From positions 1 to 8,790 of the forward strand of contig CABQMC010000053.1 in assembly GCA_902465115.1 (NCBI GenBank): DNA of 8,790 nt, read 5' to 3'. Below the pieces are notes generated by a model. The model saw only the letters and a list, made by a program, of their open reading frames with translations, was not told the origin of the DNA and made no database searches. This stretch comes from an uncultured Collinsella sp. GTDB lineage: Bacteria > Actinomycetota > Coriobacteriia > Coriobacteriales > Coriobacteriaceae. The translations under genes were made by a program, and so were the position numbers. This document shows, piece after piece, positions 1-6,693 of the stretch (positions within the stretch are counted from its first letter, which is position 1; each line of letters opens with the position of its first letter).

Positions 1-4
1 CCTT

Positions 5-26
5 CCGCCGTTCTAACGAACGGCGG
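5..26. repeat. Perfect 9-bp hairpin at window edge
   Basis: CCGCCGTTC and GAACGGCGG form a perfect 9-bp stem around the 4-base loop TAAC. No run of T follows on the plus strand. On the minus strand only AAGG is visible before the window ends. It may be the stem of a terminator belonging to a gene outside the window or to the minus-strand oxidoreductase transcript, but the T tract that would decide this is not visible. Confidence 0.4.
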
Positions 27-77
27 TCGGCTCGACGCTGCGCGAGCCCCAGGCGGACGATCTGCCTTTCAATCGTC

Positions 78-102
78 GGGCATGGGCAAAAGCCCTATGC
101 CC
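78..102 (-). terminator. Hairpin downstream of the oxidoreductase gene, possible terminator
   Basis: GGGCATGGGC and GCCCTATGCCC pair as a 10-bp stem with one bulged base and an AAAA loop. The hairpin lies about 85 bases beyond the stop codon of the minus-strand oxidoreductase, where its transcript should end. There is no clear T tract on the minus side (GACGATTGAAAG follows). It is a plausible but atypical terminator, or an RNA-stabilising 3' hairpin. Confidence 0.35.
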
Positions 103-186
103 TCCTCTTTCAAGGCACCTCGCCACGCCTGGGACTCGCTCGCTGTCCAACCGCTCTCTGCGCCGTTCTCCTGCTTGCTGCGCTTC

Positions 187-2964
187 TTACTTCTTCCCAA
201 ATTTAATCTTGATGGCACGCTTGAGCGCGTACTTGCCCAGGCTGGGAAGCTTTTGCTCGTATTTGACCATCGTTGAGCACTCGGGGCGGTCGCGATCAAG
301 ATGGATGGCGTCAAACGCGCACTTGGTGGTGCACAGGCCGCAGCCGATACACTTGTTAGGGTCGACGATCGAGGCGCCGCAGCCCAGGCAGCGGGCGGTC
401 TCGGCGCGCACCTGTTCCTCGGTAAAAGTCTCAACATACTCGCTAAAGGGCGCAGCCTTCTCGCGTTCGCGATCCACATGCGCAACCTCGCGGCTCGCGT
501 TGTCGTAGCCCTCGAGCACAACGTCGTCGCGGTCAAGCGCGGTGTAGCGGCGCTGGTTGCGGCCGATGGTGAGCGTGGAACCCGGCTGCACAAAGCGATG
601 GATGGACACCGCGGCCTCGTGACCGGCGGCGATGGCATCGATGGCAAAGCTCGGACCGGTATAGACGTCACCACCCACAAAGATGTCAGGTTCGGCGGTC
701 TGGTAGGTCTGGGGATCGGCAAGGGCACCCTGGCCACGGCCAAGCTCCACCTTGGAACCAGCCAGCAGGTCGCCCCACACGATGGACTGGCCGATGGACA
801 TGACCACGCGGTCGGCATCGACGCGGCGCAGGTCGTTCTCGTCGTACTCGGGCGCAAAACGGCCCTCGTCATCGTAGACGCGCGTGCAGCGCTTAAAGGT
901 GATGCCGCACACACGGCCAGCCTCGTCCAGATGGACCTCTTTGGGGCCCCAACCGCAGCTGATGTGCGCGCCGTCCTCAATGGCCTCGCGACGCTCCTCC
1001 TCGCTGGCGGGCATCTGGGCCTCGCTCTCCAGGCAGAACATCTCAACATGCTCGGAACCCAGACGGCAGGCGTTGCGGGCAACGTCGATGGCCACGTTGC
1101 CGCCGCCCACCACGATGGTGCGGCCGGGCAGCGCATCGATCTTGCCACTGTTGACCTCGCGAAGGAAGTCAACGGCTACGGTCACGTCCTCGGCATCCTT
1201 GCCCGGAATACCGGCAAGGCGGCCGCCCTGGCAGCCAATAGCCACGTAGAAGGCCTTAAAGCCCTGCTCGCGCAGCTCGTCGAGCGTCACGTCGCGACCG
1301 ACTTCCACGCCATAGCGGAACTCGGCACCCATCAGGCGAATGATCTCGACCTCTGCCTCGATAACGTCCTTCTCCAGCTTAAAGCTGGGAATACCGTAGG
1401 TGAGCATGCCGCCCGGGCGCTCGTTCTTCTCGAACACGACGGGCTTGTAGCCCTTCTCGGCCAGATAGAAGGCGCAGGACAGACCGGCCGGGCCGGCACC
1501 GATAATGGCGATCTTCTGGTCGAAGCCGCCAGCGCGCGTCGGCGTCACCACGGGCGGGACATAGCGGGTCGCGGCATCAAGATCGCGCTGGGCGATAAAC
1601 TTCTTGACCTCGTCGATGGCCACGGCCTCGTCCACACGACCGCGGGTGCAGGCGTCCTCGCAGCGGCGGTTGCATACGCGGCCACAGATAGCGGGCAGCG
1701 GGTTCTCGCGCTTGATGAGCGCCAGAGCCTCGTCGTAGCGGCCCTGCGCCGCAAGCTTTAAGTAGCCCTGAACGGCGACATGCGCAGGGCAAGCCGTCTT
1801 GCAAGGCGCGGTGCCGGACTCGTGCGTCTCGATGCGGTTGTCGTTGCGGTAGTTGGGCGACCACTTGGTGTGATCCCACTTGGTGGCGTCGGGCAGCTCC
1901 TGGCGCGGATACTCGGGCACCTGTCCGCCCGCCTTTTTGCTGCAGAGCTTCTGGCCCAGTTTGGCGGCGCCGGCCGGACACACCTCAACGCAGCGACCGC
2001 AGGCCACGCACTTGTCCTTCTCGACCTTGGCGACATAGGCCGAGCGCGACAGGTTGGGCGTGTTGAACAGCTGCGAGGTGCGCAGGGCGTAGCACACGTT
2101 GACGTTGCAGTTGCAAATGGCGAAGATCTTGTTCTCGCCGTCGATATTGGTGATCTGGTGCACAAAGCCGTTGTCCTCGGCCTGGCGCAAGATGTCGTAG
2201 ACCTCCTCGCGCGTCACGTAATGGCCGCGGTCGGTCTCGACCACGTAGTCGGCCATATCGCCCACGGCAATGCACCAGTCGGCGGGGTCGTCGGCGCAGC
2301 CCTCGCCCATCACGCGACGGCTCGCGCGGCAGCTGCAGGTGCTGGCGGCATACTTACCCTCGTATTTGTCGAGCCAGTGCTCGATATGCTCAATAGGCAC
2401 CGAGGTGCTCGCGGCGTCAATGGCCTTCTCGACCGGAATGACGTGCATACCGATACCGGCGCCACCGGGCGGCACCATCGGCGTGGCCTTGGACAGCGGT
2501 CCCTTGGACGCCTGCTCAAAGAACTTGGCATAGACCGGATGCTCCTCGAGCTGACTCACGCGCATGTTGAGGAACTCGGCGGAACCCGGTACCAGCATGG
2601 GCAGCACCCACTGCTTGGCGCGCTCGGGGTTTTCCCAGTTGTACTCGAGCAGACCCGTGTAGCTCATGTCGTCGAGCATCTTCTCGATATCGGCTTCGGG
2701 CATGCCGGTGAGCTTGACCATCTCGGGCAGCGTATAGGGACGGCGCATCTTCATCTTGCAAAGCACTTCGGCCTGCTCGTCGGTTGCGGCCTCGGCAAAC
2801 GACCAGTACTCGTAGCCCAGCAGCTCATCGCGATGCAGCAGACGGTTGGTGCAGTGCTCGCACAGCTTGACGATTGCCTCGCGCGGATGCTCCGGCAGCG
2901 GCGGCACGAACTCTGCGCCGATATCGGGCTCGGTATAGCTAATCCCCGGTCCGTTGAGAATCAT
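187..2964 (-). CDS. Multidomain Fe-S/FAD NAD(P)-dependent oxidoreductase (GltD/DPD-like) with N-terminal ferredoxin module
   Basis: The predicted 925-residue cytoplasmic electron-transfer flavoenzyme has an unknown substrate. Seen in order: a CEHC pair (35-38); a winged-helix-like stretch (about 75-108); CSCR (C210, C212), C223 and C231; CNCNVNVC (C284, C286, C291); a [4Fe-4S] motif CVACGRCVEVCP (C319, C322, C325, C329). Then comes the GltD/DPD-type Fe-S helical domain (C388, C392, C427, C431, C435, C439), an FAD Rossmann motif GAGPAG (489-494), an NAD(P) Rossmann motif GGGNVA (620-625), the FAD-closing GGD (764-766), and a C-terminal cluster C872/C875/C878/C882 preceded by C859 and C862. The family knowledge is that such flavin halves pass electrons between NAD(P)H and a partner. 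The start at 2964 follows GGAAGGGACAACC; an upstream in-frame extension to 3150 lacks domain sense and would cover the regulatory spacer. It is divergent from the TetR gene, which probably controls it. It is not simply gltD, because the roughly 380-residue N-terminal part is extra. Confidence 0.9.
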   Translation of the reverse strand: MILNGPGISYTEPDIGAEFVPPLPEHPREAIVKLCEHCTNRLLHRDELLGYEYWSFAEAATDEQAEVLCKMKMRRPYTLPEMVKLTGMPEADIEKMLDDMSYTGLLEYNWENPERAKQWVLPMLVPGSAEFLNMRVSQLEEHPVYAKFFEQASKGPLSKATPMVPPGGAGIGMHVIPVEKAIDAASTSVPIEHIEHWLDKYEGKYAASTCSCRASRRVMGEGCADDPADWCIAVGDMADYVVETDRGHYVTREEVYDILRQAEDNGFVHQITNIDGENKIFAICNCNVNVCYALRTSQLFNTPNLSRSAYVAKVEKDKCVACGRCVEVCPAGAAKLGQKLCSKKAGGQVPEYPRQELPDATKWDHTKWSPNYRNDNRIETHESGTAPCKTACPAHVAVQGYLKLAAQGRYDEALALIKRENPLPAICGRVCNRRCEDACTRGRVDEAVAIDEVKKFIAQRDLDAATRYVPPVVTPTRAGGFDQKIAIIGAGPAGLSCAFYLAEKGYKPVVFEKNERPGGMLTYGIPSFKLEKDVIEAEVEIIRLMGAEFRYGVEVGRDVTLDELREQGFKAFYVAIGCQGGRLAGIPGKDAEDVTVAVDFLREVNSGKIDALPGRTIVVGGGNVAIDVARNACRLGSEHVEMFCLESEAQMPASEEERREAIEDGAHISCGWGPKEVHLDEAGRVCGITFKRCTRVYDDEGRFAPEYDENDLRRVDADRVVMSIGQSIVWGDLLAGSKVELGRGQGALADPQTYQTAEPDIFVGGDVYTGPSFAIDAIAAGHEAAVSIHRFVQPGSTLTIGRNQRRYTALDRDDVVLEGYDNASREVAHVDREREKAAPFSEYVETFTEEQVRAETARCLGCGASIVDPNKCIGCGLCTTKCAFDAIHLDRDRPECSTMVKYEQKLPSLGKYALKRAIKIKFGKK

Positions 2965-3153
2965 GGTTGTCCCTTCCCTTGCCACAGCCCGGCGAGACCG
3001 CGGCACCCCTCTTTTTTGCAGGCCGGGCATGCCCCCATGCCGTTCACCCGCCATTAGTTGACATTGTGTCGAAAATAGTATTGACGAACCGTCAACAATA
3101 TTCAAGACTGTTAGGCGAACGGTCAGGCAAAAGAGGATGAAAGGCGGCAAAAC
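2965..3153. promoter_or_regulatory. Divergent promoter region between oxidoreductase and TetR genes
   Basis: This 189-bp spacer must carry promoters for both flanking genes. The half next to tetR is AT-richer and contains TTGACA (3058-3063), the palindrome at 3081-3095 and related copies. A weak minus-strand promoter candidate is TTGAAT (3105-3100) with TACTAT (3080-3075), spacer 19. No convincing plus-strand -10 is visible at standard spacing. The half next to the oxidoreductase would be its 5' leader and can fold: GCCCGGC (2987-2993) pairs with GCCGGGC (3022-3028), while GGCATG (3026-3031) pairs with CATGCC (3036-3041). These two stems share bases 3026-3028. Confidence 0.6.
3058..3126. promoter_or_regulatory. 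Candidate TetR operator array
   Basis: The core is a perfect palindrome TTGACGAACCGTCAA (3081-3095), with 6-bp arms and a 3-base centre. A near copy TTGACATTGTGTCGAA (3058-3073) is a dyad with one inserted base. A third, TAGGCGAACGGTCAG (3112-3126), matches the core at 11 of 15 positions. The first and third sites start 23 and 31 bp from the core. TetR-family dimers usually bind such palindromes next to their own gene, so these are likely to be autoregulatory sites that also control the divergent oxidoreductase. The assignment is inferred, not proven. Confidence 0.6.
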
Positions 3154-3816
3154 ATGGGCAACAACACAGCAGATACCTCTGTGGTCGATGCCGTTCCCGC
3201 ATCCGATAGCGCGGCAAAGCGCCTGACGGGCGACGAGCGCCGTCGCGAGATCCTCGATGCTGTGCGCACCGTAAGCTCCGAGCTAGGCGTGTCCCACCTA
3301 TCGGTATCGGCCGTGGCCAAGCGAGCCGGCTGCACGCGCTCGCTGTTCTACCACTACTTCGCCGACATGGACGCCGCCGTCACCGCCGTCATGGACGAGG
3401 CGATCGACGGCTTTATCTCCGAACTCGAGCAGTGGAATGCCGGCCGCACCGTCGGCGATATCGAGGGCGCGCTCGACACCGTCGCCCCGCTCTTTAAGCG
3501 TCTGGTCGCCAGCGGCCGCGAACTGCCGAGTACGCTCACCTCAAGCAGCGGCGCGCTCTACGGCGGCTTTTTGCACAACGTGGTCCAGCGTGTGGCGCAG
3601 TATATCTGCGACACCACCGTGGTGGATTTTGTCGCCCACCACGAGCTGCGCATCGACCATGTCTACGAAACGTTCTACACCCTCATCATGGGGTTGTTGA
3701 TGTATATCCGCACGCACCCCGATGTGCCCGACGAGACGGTCAAGGAAATCATCGCCTCGACGCTCCACATCGAGGGCTATACCGCCAAGTATCCGGAGCG
3801 CATGCCCCAGAACTGA
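3154..3816 (+). CDS. TetR/AcrR-family transcriptional regulator
   Basis: The 220-residue protein has the usual length for a TetR family member plus a short N-terminal tail. Residues about 28-70 form the DNA-binding domain: a first helix around RREILDAVRTVSSELG, then the helix-turn-helix LSVSAVAKRAGCTRSLFYHYF (49-69), whose ending FYHYF is the family signature. The rest (about 75-220) is the helical ligand/dimer domain, which gives no ligand clue. The start at 3154 is preceded by AAAGGCGG about 7-10 bases upstream. It is divergent from the oxidoreductase and 63 bases upstream of the membrane protein gene in the same direction, so it probably represses its own operon and the divergent gene through the palindromes in the spacer. 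Its effector is unknown. Confidence 0.92.
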   Translation: MGNNTADTSVVDAVPASDSAAKRLTGDERRREILDAVRTVSSELGVSHLSVSAVAKRAGCTRSLFYHYFADMDAAVTAVMDEAIDGFISELEQWNAGRTVGDIEGALDTVAPLFKRLVASGRELPSTLTSSSGALYGGFLHNVVQRVAQYICDTTVVDFVAHHELRIDHVYETFYTLIMGLLMYIRTHPDVPDETVKEIIASTLHIEGYTAKYPERMPQN

Positions 3817-3832
3817 CGACATTTGGCCAAAC

Positions 3833-3862
3833 TGCCCGCGATCAGAAGAGGGGCCGCGGGCA
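3833..3862 (+). repeat. Intergenic hairpin between TetR and membrane protein genes
   Basis: TGCCCGCG (3833-3840) and CGCGGGCA (3855-3862) form a perfect 8-bp G/C-rich stem with a 14-base purine-rich loop, ending 17 bases before the next start codon. No T tract follows, so it is not a standard terminator. It could be a processing or stabilising element setting relative expression of the two genes. Confidence 0.5.
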
Positions 3863-3879
3863 TGTGAAAAGAGAGCAGC

Positions 3880-4887
3880 ATGCTGTTCGATGTTTGGGGT
3901 AGCGATACCCTTATCCACTGGGCCGGCTGGGCCATGGTCTTTATTGGCCTCATCGTGCTCAACGAGGTCGGCCGCCGCACCAAGCTGGGCGCGGCAATCA
4001 TCTTTGGCGTGGCTCCGCTGGCCATGACCATCTACTGCGTCGCCATCGCCATCGGCGTTTCGCAGGGTGCCGAGTGGGCACTCACCAACCCCACCCATGT
4101 GTACCAGAACAGCTGGTTCCACTACGCCAAGGTATACGCGGCGCTGGCCGATTGCTGGGGCTTCATCGCCATTAAGTACCAGTGGGGAAAGATCGGCAAG
4201 GCGCATTGGTTCCGCGCGTGGCCGTTTGTGATCGTCGCCATCAACATCTTGATCGCCGTCGTGTCCGACTTCGAGAGCGCCTATCACTTCTTTGTCCTGG
4301 GCGAGTCCACCTGGGTCACCTCCGAAGGTGCTACGCAGCTGGCCGGCTGGAACAACGTGTTCAACGGCATCGCCGGTCTCATCAACATCTTCTGCATGAC
4401 CGGTTGGTGGAGCGTCTACGCCTCCGAGGACAAGACCGATATGCTGTGGCCCGACATGACCTGGGTCTACATCATCGCCTACGATATCTGGAACTTCTGC
4501 TACACCTACAACTGCCTGCCCACCCACTCCTGGTTCTGCGGCTTTGCGCTGCTGCTGGCGCCCACCGTCGCCGCCTTTATCTGGAACAAGGGCGGCTGGA
4601 TCCAGAACCGCGCCTTTACGCTGGCCATTTGGTGCATGTTTGCCCAGGTGTTCCCGTACTTCCAGGAGGAGTCCATCTTTGTGACCCACTCCACGCTCGA
4701 CCCCGGCGCCGCTACCGCGGTCTCGATCGCCGCACTGGTCGCCAACGTCGCCGCGATCATCTACATCGCCTACCGCGCCAAGAAGCTCGGCCGCAATCCC
4801 TACAAGCAGGATGTCTTTGAGGGCACCAGCGATTGGGAGAAGGCTACTGCTCGCCGCGCCAAGGTTGATTACGCGCACGCCGAGTAA
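3880..4887 (+). CDS. Polytopic tryptophan-rich membrane protein, DUF5692-like
   Basis: The 335-residue integral membrane protein has about nine hydrophobic segments: roughly 12-30, 37-60, 82-100, 112-130, 157-175, 192-211, 218-235, 243-261 and 278-299. The C-terminal tail (from about 300) is hydrophilic and basic, ending in KVDYAHAE. It is unusually rich in tryptophan (about 21 residues), many at membrane edges, with several acidic residues inside or next to helices (D130, E132, D202). From memory it resembles the DUF5692 family, which has no established function; this was not searched. The ATG at 3880 has only a weak purine-rich ribosome site (AAAAGAGAG). It follows the TetR gene by 63 bases and is closed by two terminators, so it is probably co-transcribed with and controlled by that regulator. 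A transporter role or a membrane partner for the divergent flavoenzyme are both possible. Confidence 0.85.
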   Translation: MLFDVWGSDTLIHWAGWAMVFIGLIVLNEVGRRTKLGAAIIFGVAPLAMTIYCVAIAIGVSQGAEWALTNPTHVYQNSWFHYAKVYAALADCWGFIAIKYQWGKIGKAHWFRAWPFVIVAINILIAVVSDFESAYHFFVLGESTWVTSEGATQLAGWNNVFNGIAGLINIFCMTGWWSVYASEDKTDMLWPDMTWVYIIAYDIWNFCYTYNCLPTHSWFCGFALLLAPTVAAFIWNKGGWIQNRAFTLAIWCMFAQVFPYFQEESIFVTHSTLDPGAATAVSIAALVANVAAIIYIAYRAKKLGRNPYKQDVFEGTSDWEKATARRAKVDYAHAE

Positions 4888-4902
4888 CATGTTGGTCGCT
4901 GT

Positions 4903-4937
4903 TGGCGCCTGGGCATAGGCCCGCCCGCCAGGTTTTT
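4903..4937 (+). terminator. First intrinsic terminator after the membrane protein gene
   Basis: TGGCG (4903-4907) pairs with CGCCA (4926-4930), and GGGC (4911-4914) pairs with GCCC (4919-4922) around the loop ATAG, with a small internal loop between the two stems. TTTTT (4933-4937) follows. The hairpin begins 15 bases after the stop codon. Confidence 0.7.
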
Positions 4938-4955
4938 CATCCAATGCCTCGCAGA

Positions 4956-4994
4956 GCCCCCGGAAAGCGTTTCGCTCGCTTTTCGGGGGCTTTT
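4956..4994 (+). terminator. Second, strong intrinsic terminator
   Basis: GCCCCCGGAAAGCG (4956-4969) pairs with CGCTTTTCGGGGGC (4977-4990) over 14 positions, 13 Watson-Crick and one G-T, with a 7-base loop. TTTT follows directly. It is a classic rho-independent terminator for the TetR/membrane protein unit and isolates the next gene. Confidence 0.9.
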
Positions 4995-5123
4995 GTCGTT
5001 GCGTCTCTATTCATCTATTCAAAAACATGCGCATATATAAAATCGGATTTCAAATCATGAGGCGGCTCTATAGGGTCCTGTTTTTGGGTACAGTGTTGTC
5101 CCGATATTGAGCTTGGGGGATAT
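4995..5123 (+). promoter_or_regulatory. Upstream region of the membrane-anchored acidic protein gene
   Basis: This AT-richer 129-bp stretch lies after a strong terminator, so it should hold the promoter of the next gene. TATAAA (5036-5041) inside an A/T run is the best -10-like element, but no good -35 is found 16-18 bases upstream. The ribosome site GGGGGA (5115-5120) lies only 3 bases before the ATG, which is close. Confidence 0.4.
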
Positions 5124-6620
5124 ATGAAAGATGAGACGATGGGCCAAGAGGATGCGGCCCAAGATGCAGAAGCGTGTGCCGAAGCCCTGGAGAGCCTAGA
5201 CCGGATTTCACTTGATGAGATTGCGTTTGACGATTCGGGCGTTAATGTGCAGGATGAGTCGGAAGCCGAGGCGCAGTCCGATGATCAGGATGCAGACGAC
5301 GTTGAGCCTGCCGAAGATGAGGCAGATCACGAAGACACCGAATGCGAGGCCGACGACCAGCCCGAATCCGACACGAGCGAGGAAACCATCTTGCTCGACA
5401 GCTTGCCGGCCGAAGATTCGCTGACCCGCGAGCTTCCCGGCCTGGGCTCCGCTCCTGCCGTGGACGAGACCATCGCCATGGGCGATATTCCCCTGCCGTC
5501 CGTTCCCTCGGCACGCGAGGCCGAGGTCCGCCATCGCAAGATGTCGCCCAAGCGCCGCAATCTGATGGTCGCCGGTGTCGTGGCCGTCGCGCTCGTCGCC
5601 GGCGGTGCAGGCTATGCTGCCTGGAACGGATATCAGCAAGAGCAGGCTGCCGCTGTCGCCGCCAATGCCCACACGATGATGTCGGTGCAGATTGGCGCGC
5701 ATGCCGCGGGCCTCGACTGTTCCACTGGCTCCAAGATTCCCGTACAGGTGAGCGGTCAGGATTCTGACGGCTCCTCCGTGAGCGAAACGCTCTATGTTGA
5801 CGAGCACGGCCGCGGCATCAAACTGCTGCCCGGCGATTACACGCTCTCCATCGCTGCCTCCCCCATCGCGGCCGACGGCACCATCTATACCGTCCCGACC
5901 ACCAAGACGCAGGTCACCGTTAAGAGCGATGGACAGGATTTAAGTGCCCAGGCCACCTTTAAGCTCAAGGTGCCTTCGGCCGACACGGTGACTGACGACC
6001 AGATCGATGCCGCCGCCAAGTATGCCGAGGAGGGCGGTGCGAGCTCCGCCGCGGCTGCCAAAGTGCTCCAGCAGGCAGCAACCGCGCGGCGCGACGCCGC
6101 CGTCAATGCCGTGAGCGCGCAAAAGGCACAGGCGTCCCGTGATGCTGACGCTCGCCACAAGGCAACCGACCTCTACCAGCTCGATATTCCCGTCGAGTGG
6201 TACGGCAAGGTCGCAACTTGGCAAAACGGAAGCACGCTATGCATCTATCTGGGCGACGACGCCAATACGCCGCTCGTGACGCTCGTCGCGGTGCGCGAGG
6301 GCGAGAGCTTTACGCCCGATGAAGGCGATACGGTTTTGGGCACGGTCAGCCTAGGCAACGGTTATACCGTCTATGCCAGCGGCCCCGTCTATCCGTACGT
6401 GGTGCCCCAGACCATCAACGGACGGACGCAGAACCCCGTGTCAACCTACCCCATGGACACGGCCATTGAGCTTGTCGAGCTTACGACCGGCAACCGCTAT
6501 ACGTATAGCCAAATCAAGAACGACCTGGTGGGTAAAGACGGCAAGGCCGATGGTGCCACTAAGCTCGAAACCGACTACCTCGCGCAGATCCTGCTGCCGA
6601 GTATCAAAGCCCAGGACTAG
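5124..6620 (+). CDS. Single-pass membrane-anchored protein with acidic cytoplasmic domain
   Basis: Function is not recognised. The 498 residues fall into clear parts. Residues 1-125 are low-complexity and strongly acidic (many D and E, repeated DE/ED/EAD). Residues 130-146 are basic (RHRKMSPKRR). A hydrophobic segment, about 147-167, is followed by outside residues, so the orientation should be N-in/C-out. Residues about 184-282 look beta-rich, with LLPGDYTLSIAASP at 234-247, like a carboxypeptidase-regulatory or Ig-type fold. An alanine-rich helical stretch, probably coiled coil, covers 290-347. Residues 352-498 form a C-terminal domain beginning LDIPVEWYGKVATWQNGSTL, a pattern I associate with extracytoplasmic coriobacterial proteins. 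C199 and C373 are the only cysteines outside the membrane. The ATG at 5124 is chosen for its GGGGGA site; M6 is a less likely start. It stands alone, convergent with the ATPase gene. Confidence 0.85.
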   Translation: MKDETMGQEDAAQDAEACAEALESLDRISLDEIAFDDSGVNVQDESEAEAQSDDQDADDVEPAEDEADHEDTECEADDQPESDTSEETILLDSLPAEDSLTRELPGLGSAPAVDETIAMGDIPLPSVPSAREAEVRHRKMSPKRRNLMVAGVVAVALVAGGAGYAAWNGYQQEQAAAVAANAHTMMSVQIGAHAAGLDCSTGSKIPVQVSGQDSDGSSVSETLYVDEHGRGIKLLPGDYTLSIAASPIAADGTIYTVPTTKTQVTVKSDGQDLSAQATFKLKVPSADTVTDDQIDAAAKYAEEGGASSAAAAKVLQQAATARRDAAVNAVSAQKAQASRDADARHKATDLYQLDIPVEWYGKVATWQNGSTLCIYLGDDANTPLVTLVAVREGESFTPDEGDTVLGTVSLGNGYTVYASGPVYPYVVPQTINGRTQNPVSTYPMDTAIELVELTTGNRYTYSQIKNDLVGKDGKADGATKLETDYLAQILLPSIKAQD

Positions 6621-6693
6621 CCTGGCGCAGCAAGATGCTCCCCAACCGTGATGAAGGAGCCAGGAGGTCCTGACCCCACAGGCCCATAGATGA

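Noticed and set aside
69..1172. 367-codon open frame on the minus strand in another frame of the oxidoreductase
   Set aside because: The product is an Arg/Ser/Ala/Pro/Thr-rich string typical of an off-frame reading and overlaps the FAD/NAD domains entirely.
301..1761. 486-codon open frame on the plus strand opposite the oxidoreductase
   Set aside because: It is a frame shadow in G+C-rich coding DNA. The minus-strand frame has clear Fe-S and Rossmann motifs, while this one is low in motifs and rich in Ala/Gly/Val/His.
1780..3057. 425-codon plus-strand frame over the N-terminal half of the oxidoreductase
   Set aside because: It is an antisense shadow. No ribosome site or family motif, and it runs into the divergent regulatory spacer.
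2965..3150. N-terminal extension of the oxidoreductase to an ATG at 3150
   Set aside because: It would overlap the palindromic operator region, has no domain content, and a better ribosome site precedes the ATG at 2964.
3541..4944. 467-codon minus-strand frame opposite tetR and the membrane protein gene
   Set aside because: It crosses two well-supported genes, the intergenic hairpin and part of a terminator. The product has no recognisable domain.
6621..6693. Search for a terminator between the convergent genes
   Set aside because: Only short inverted words such as GCTCC/GGAGC are seen, with no T run. Nothing I would annotate.
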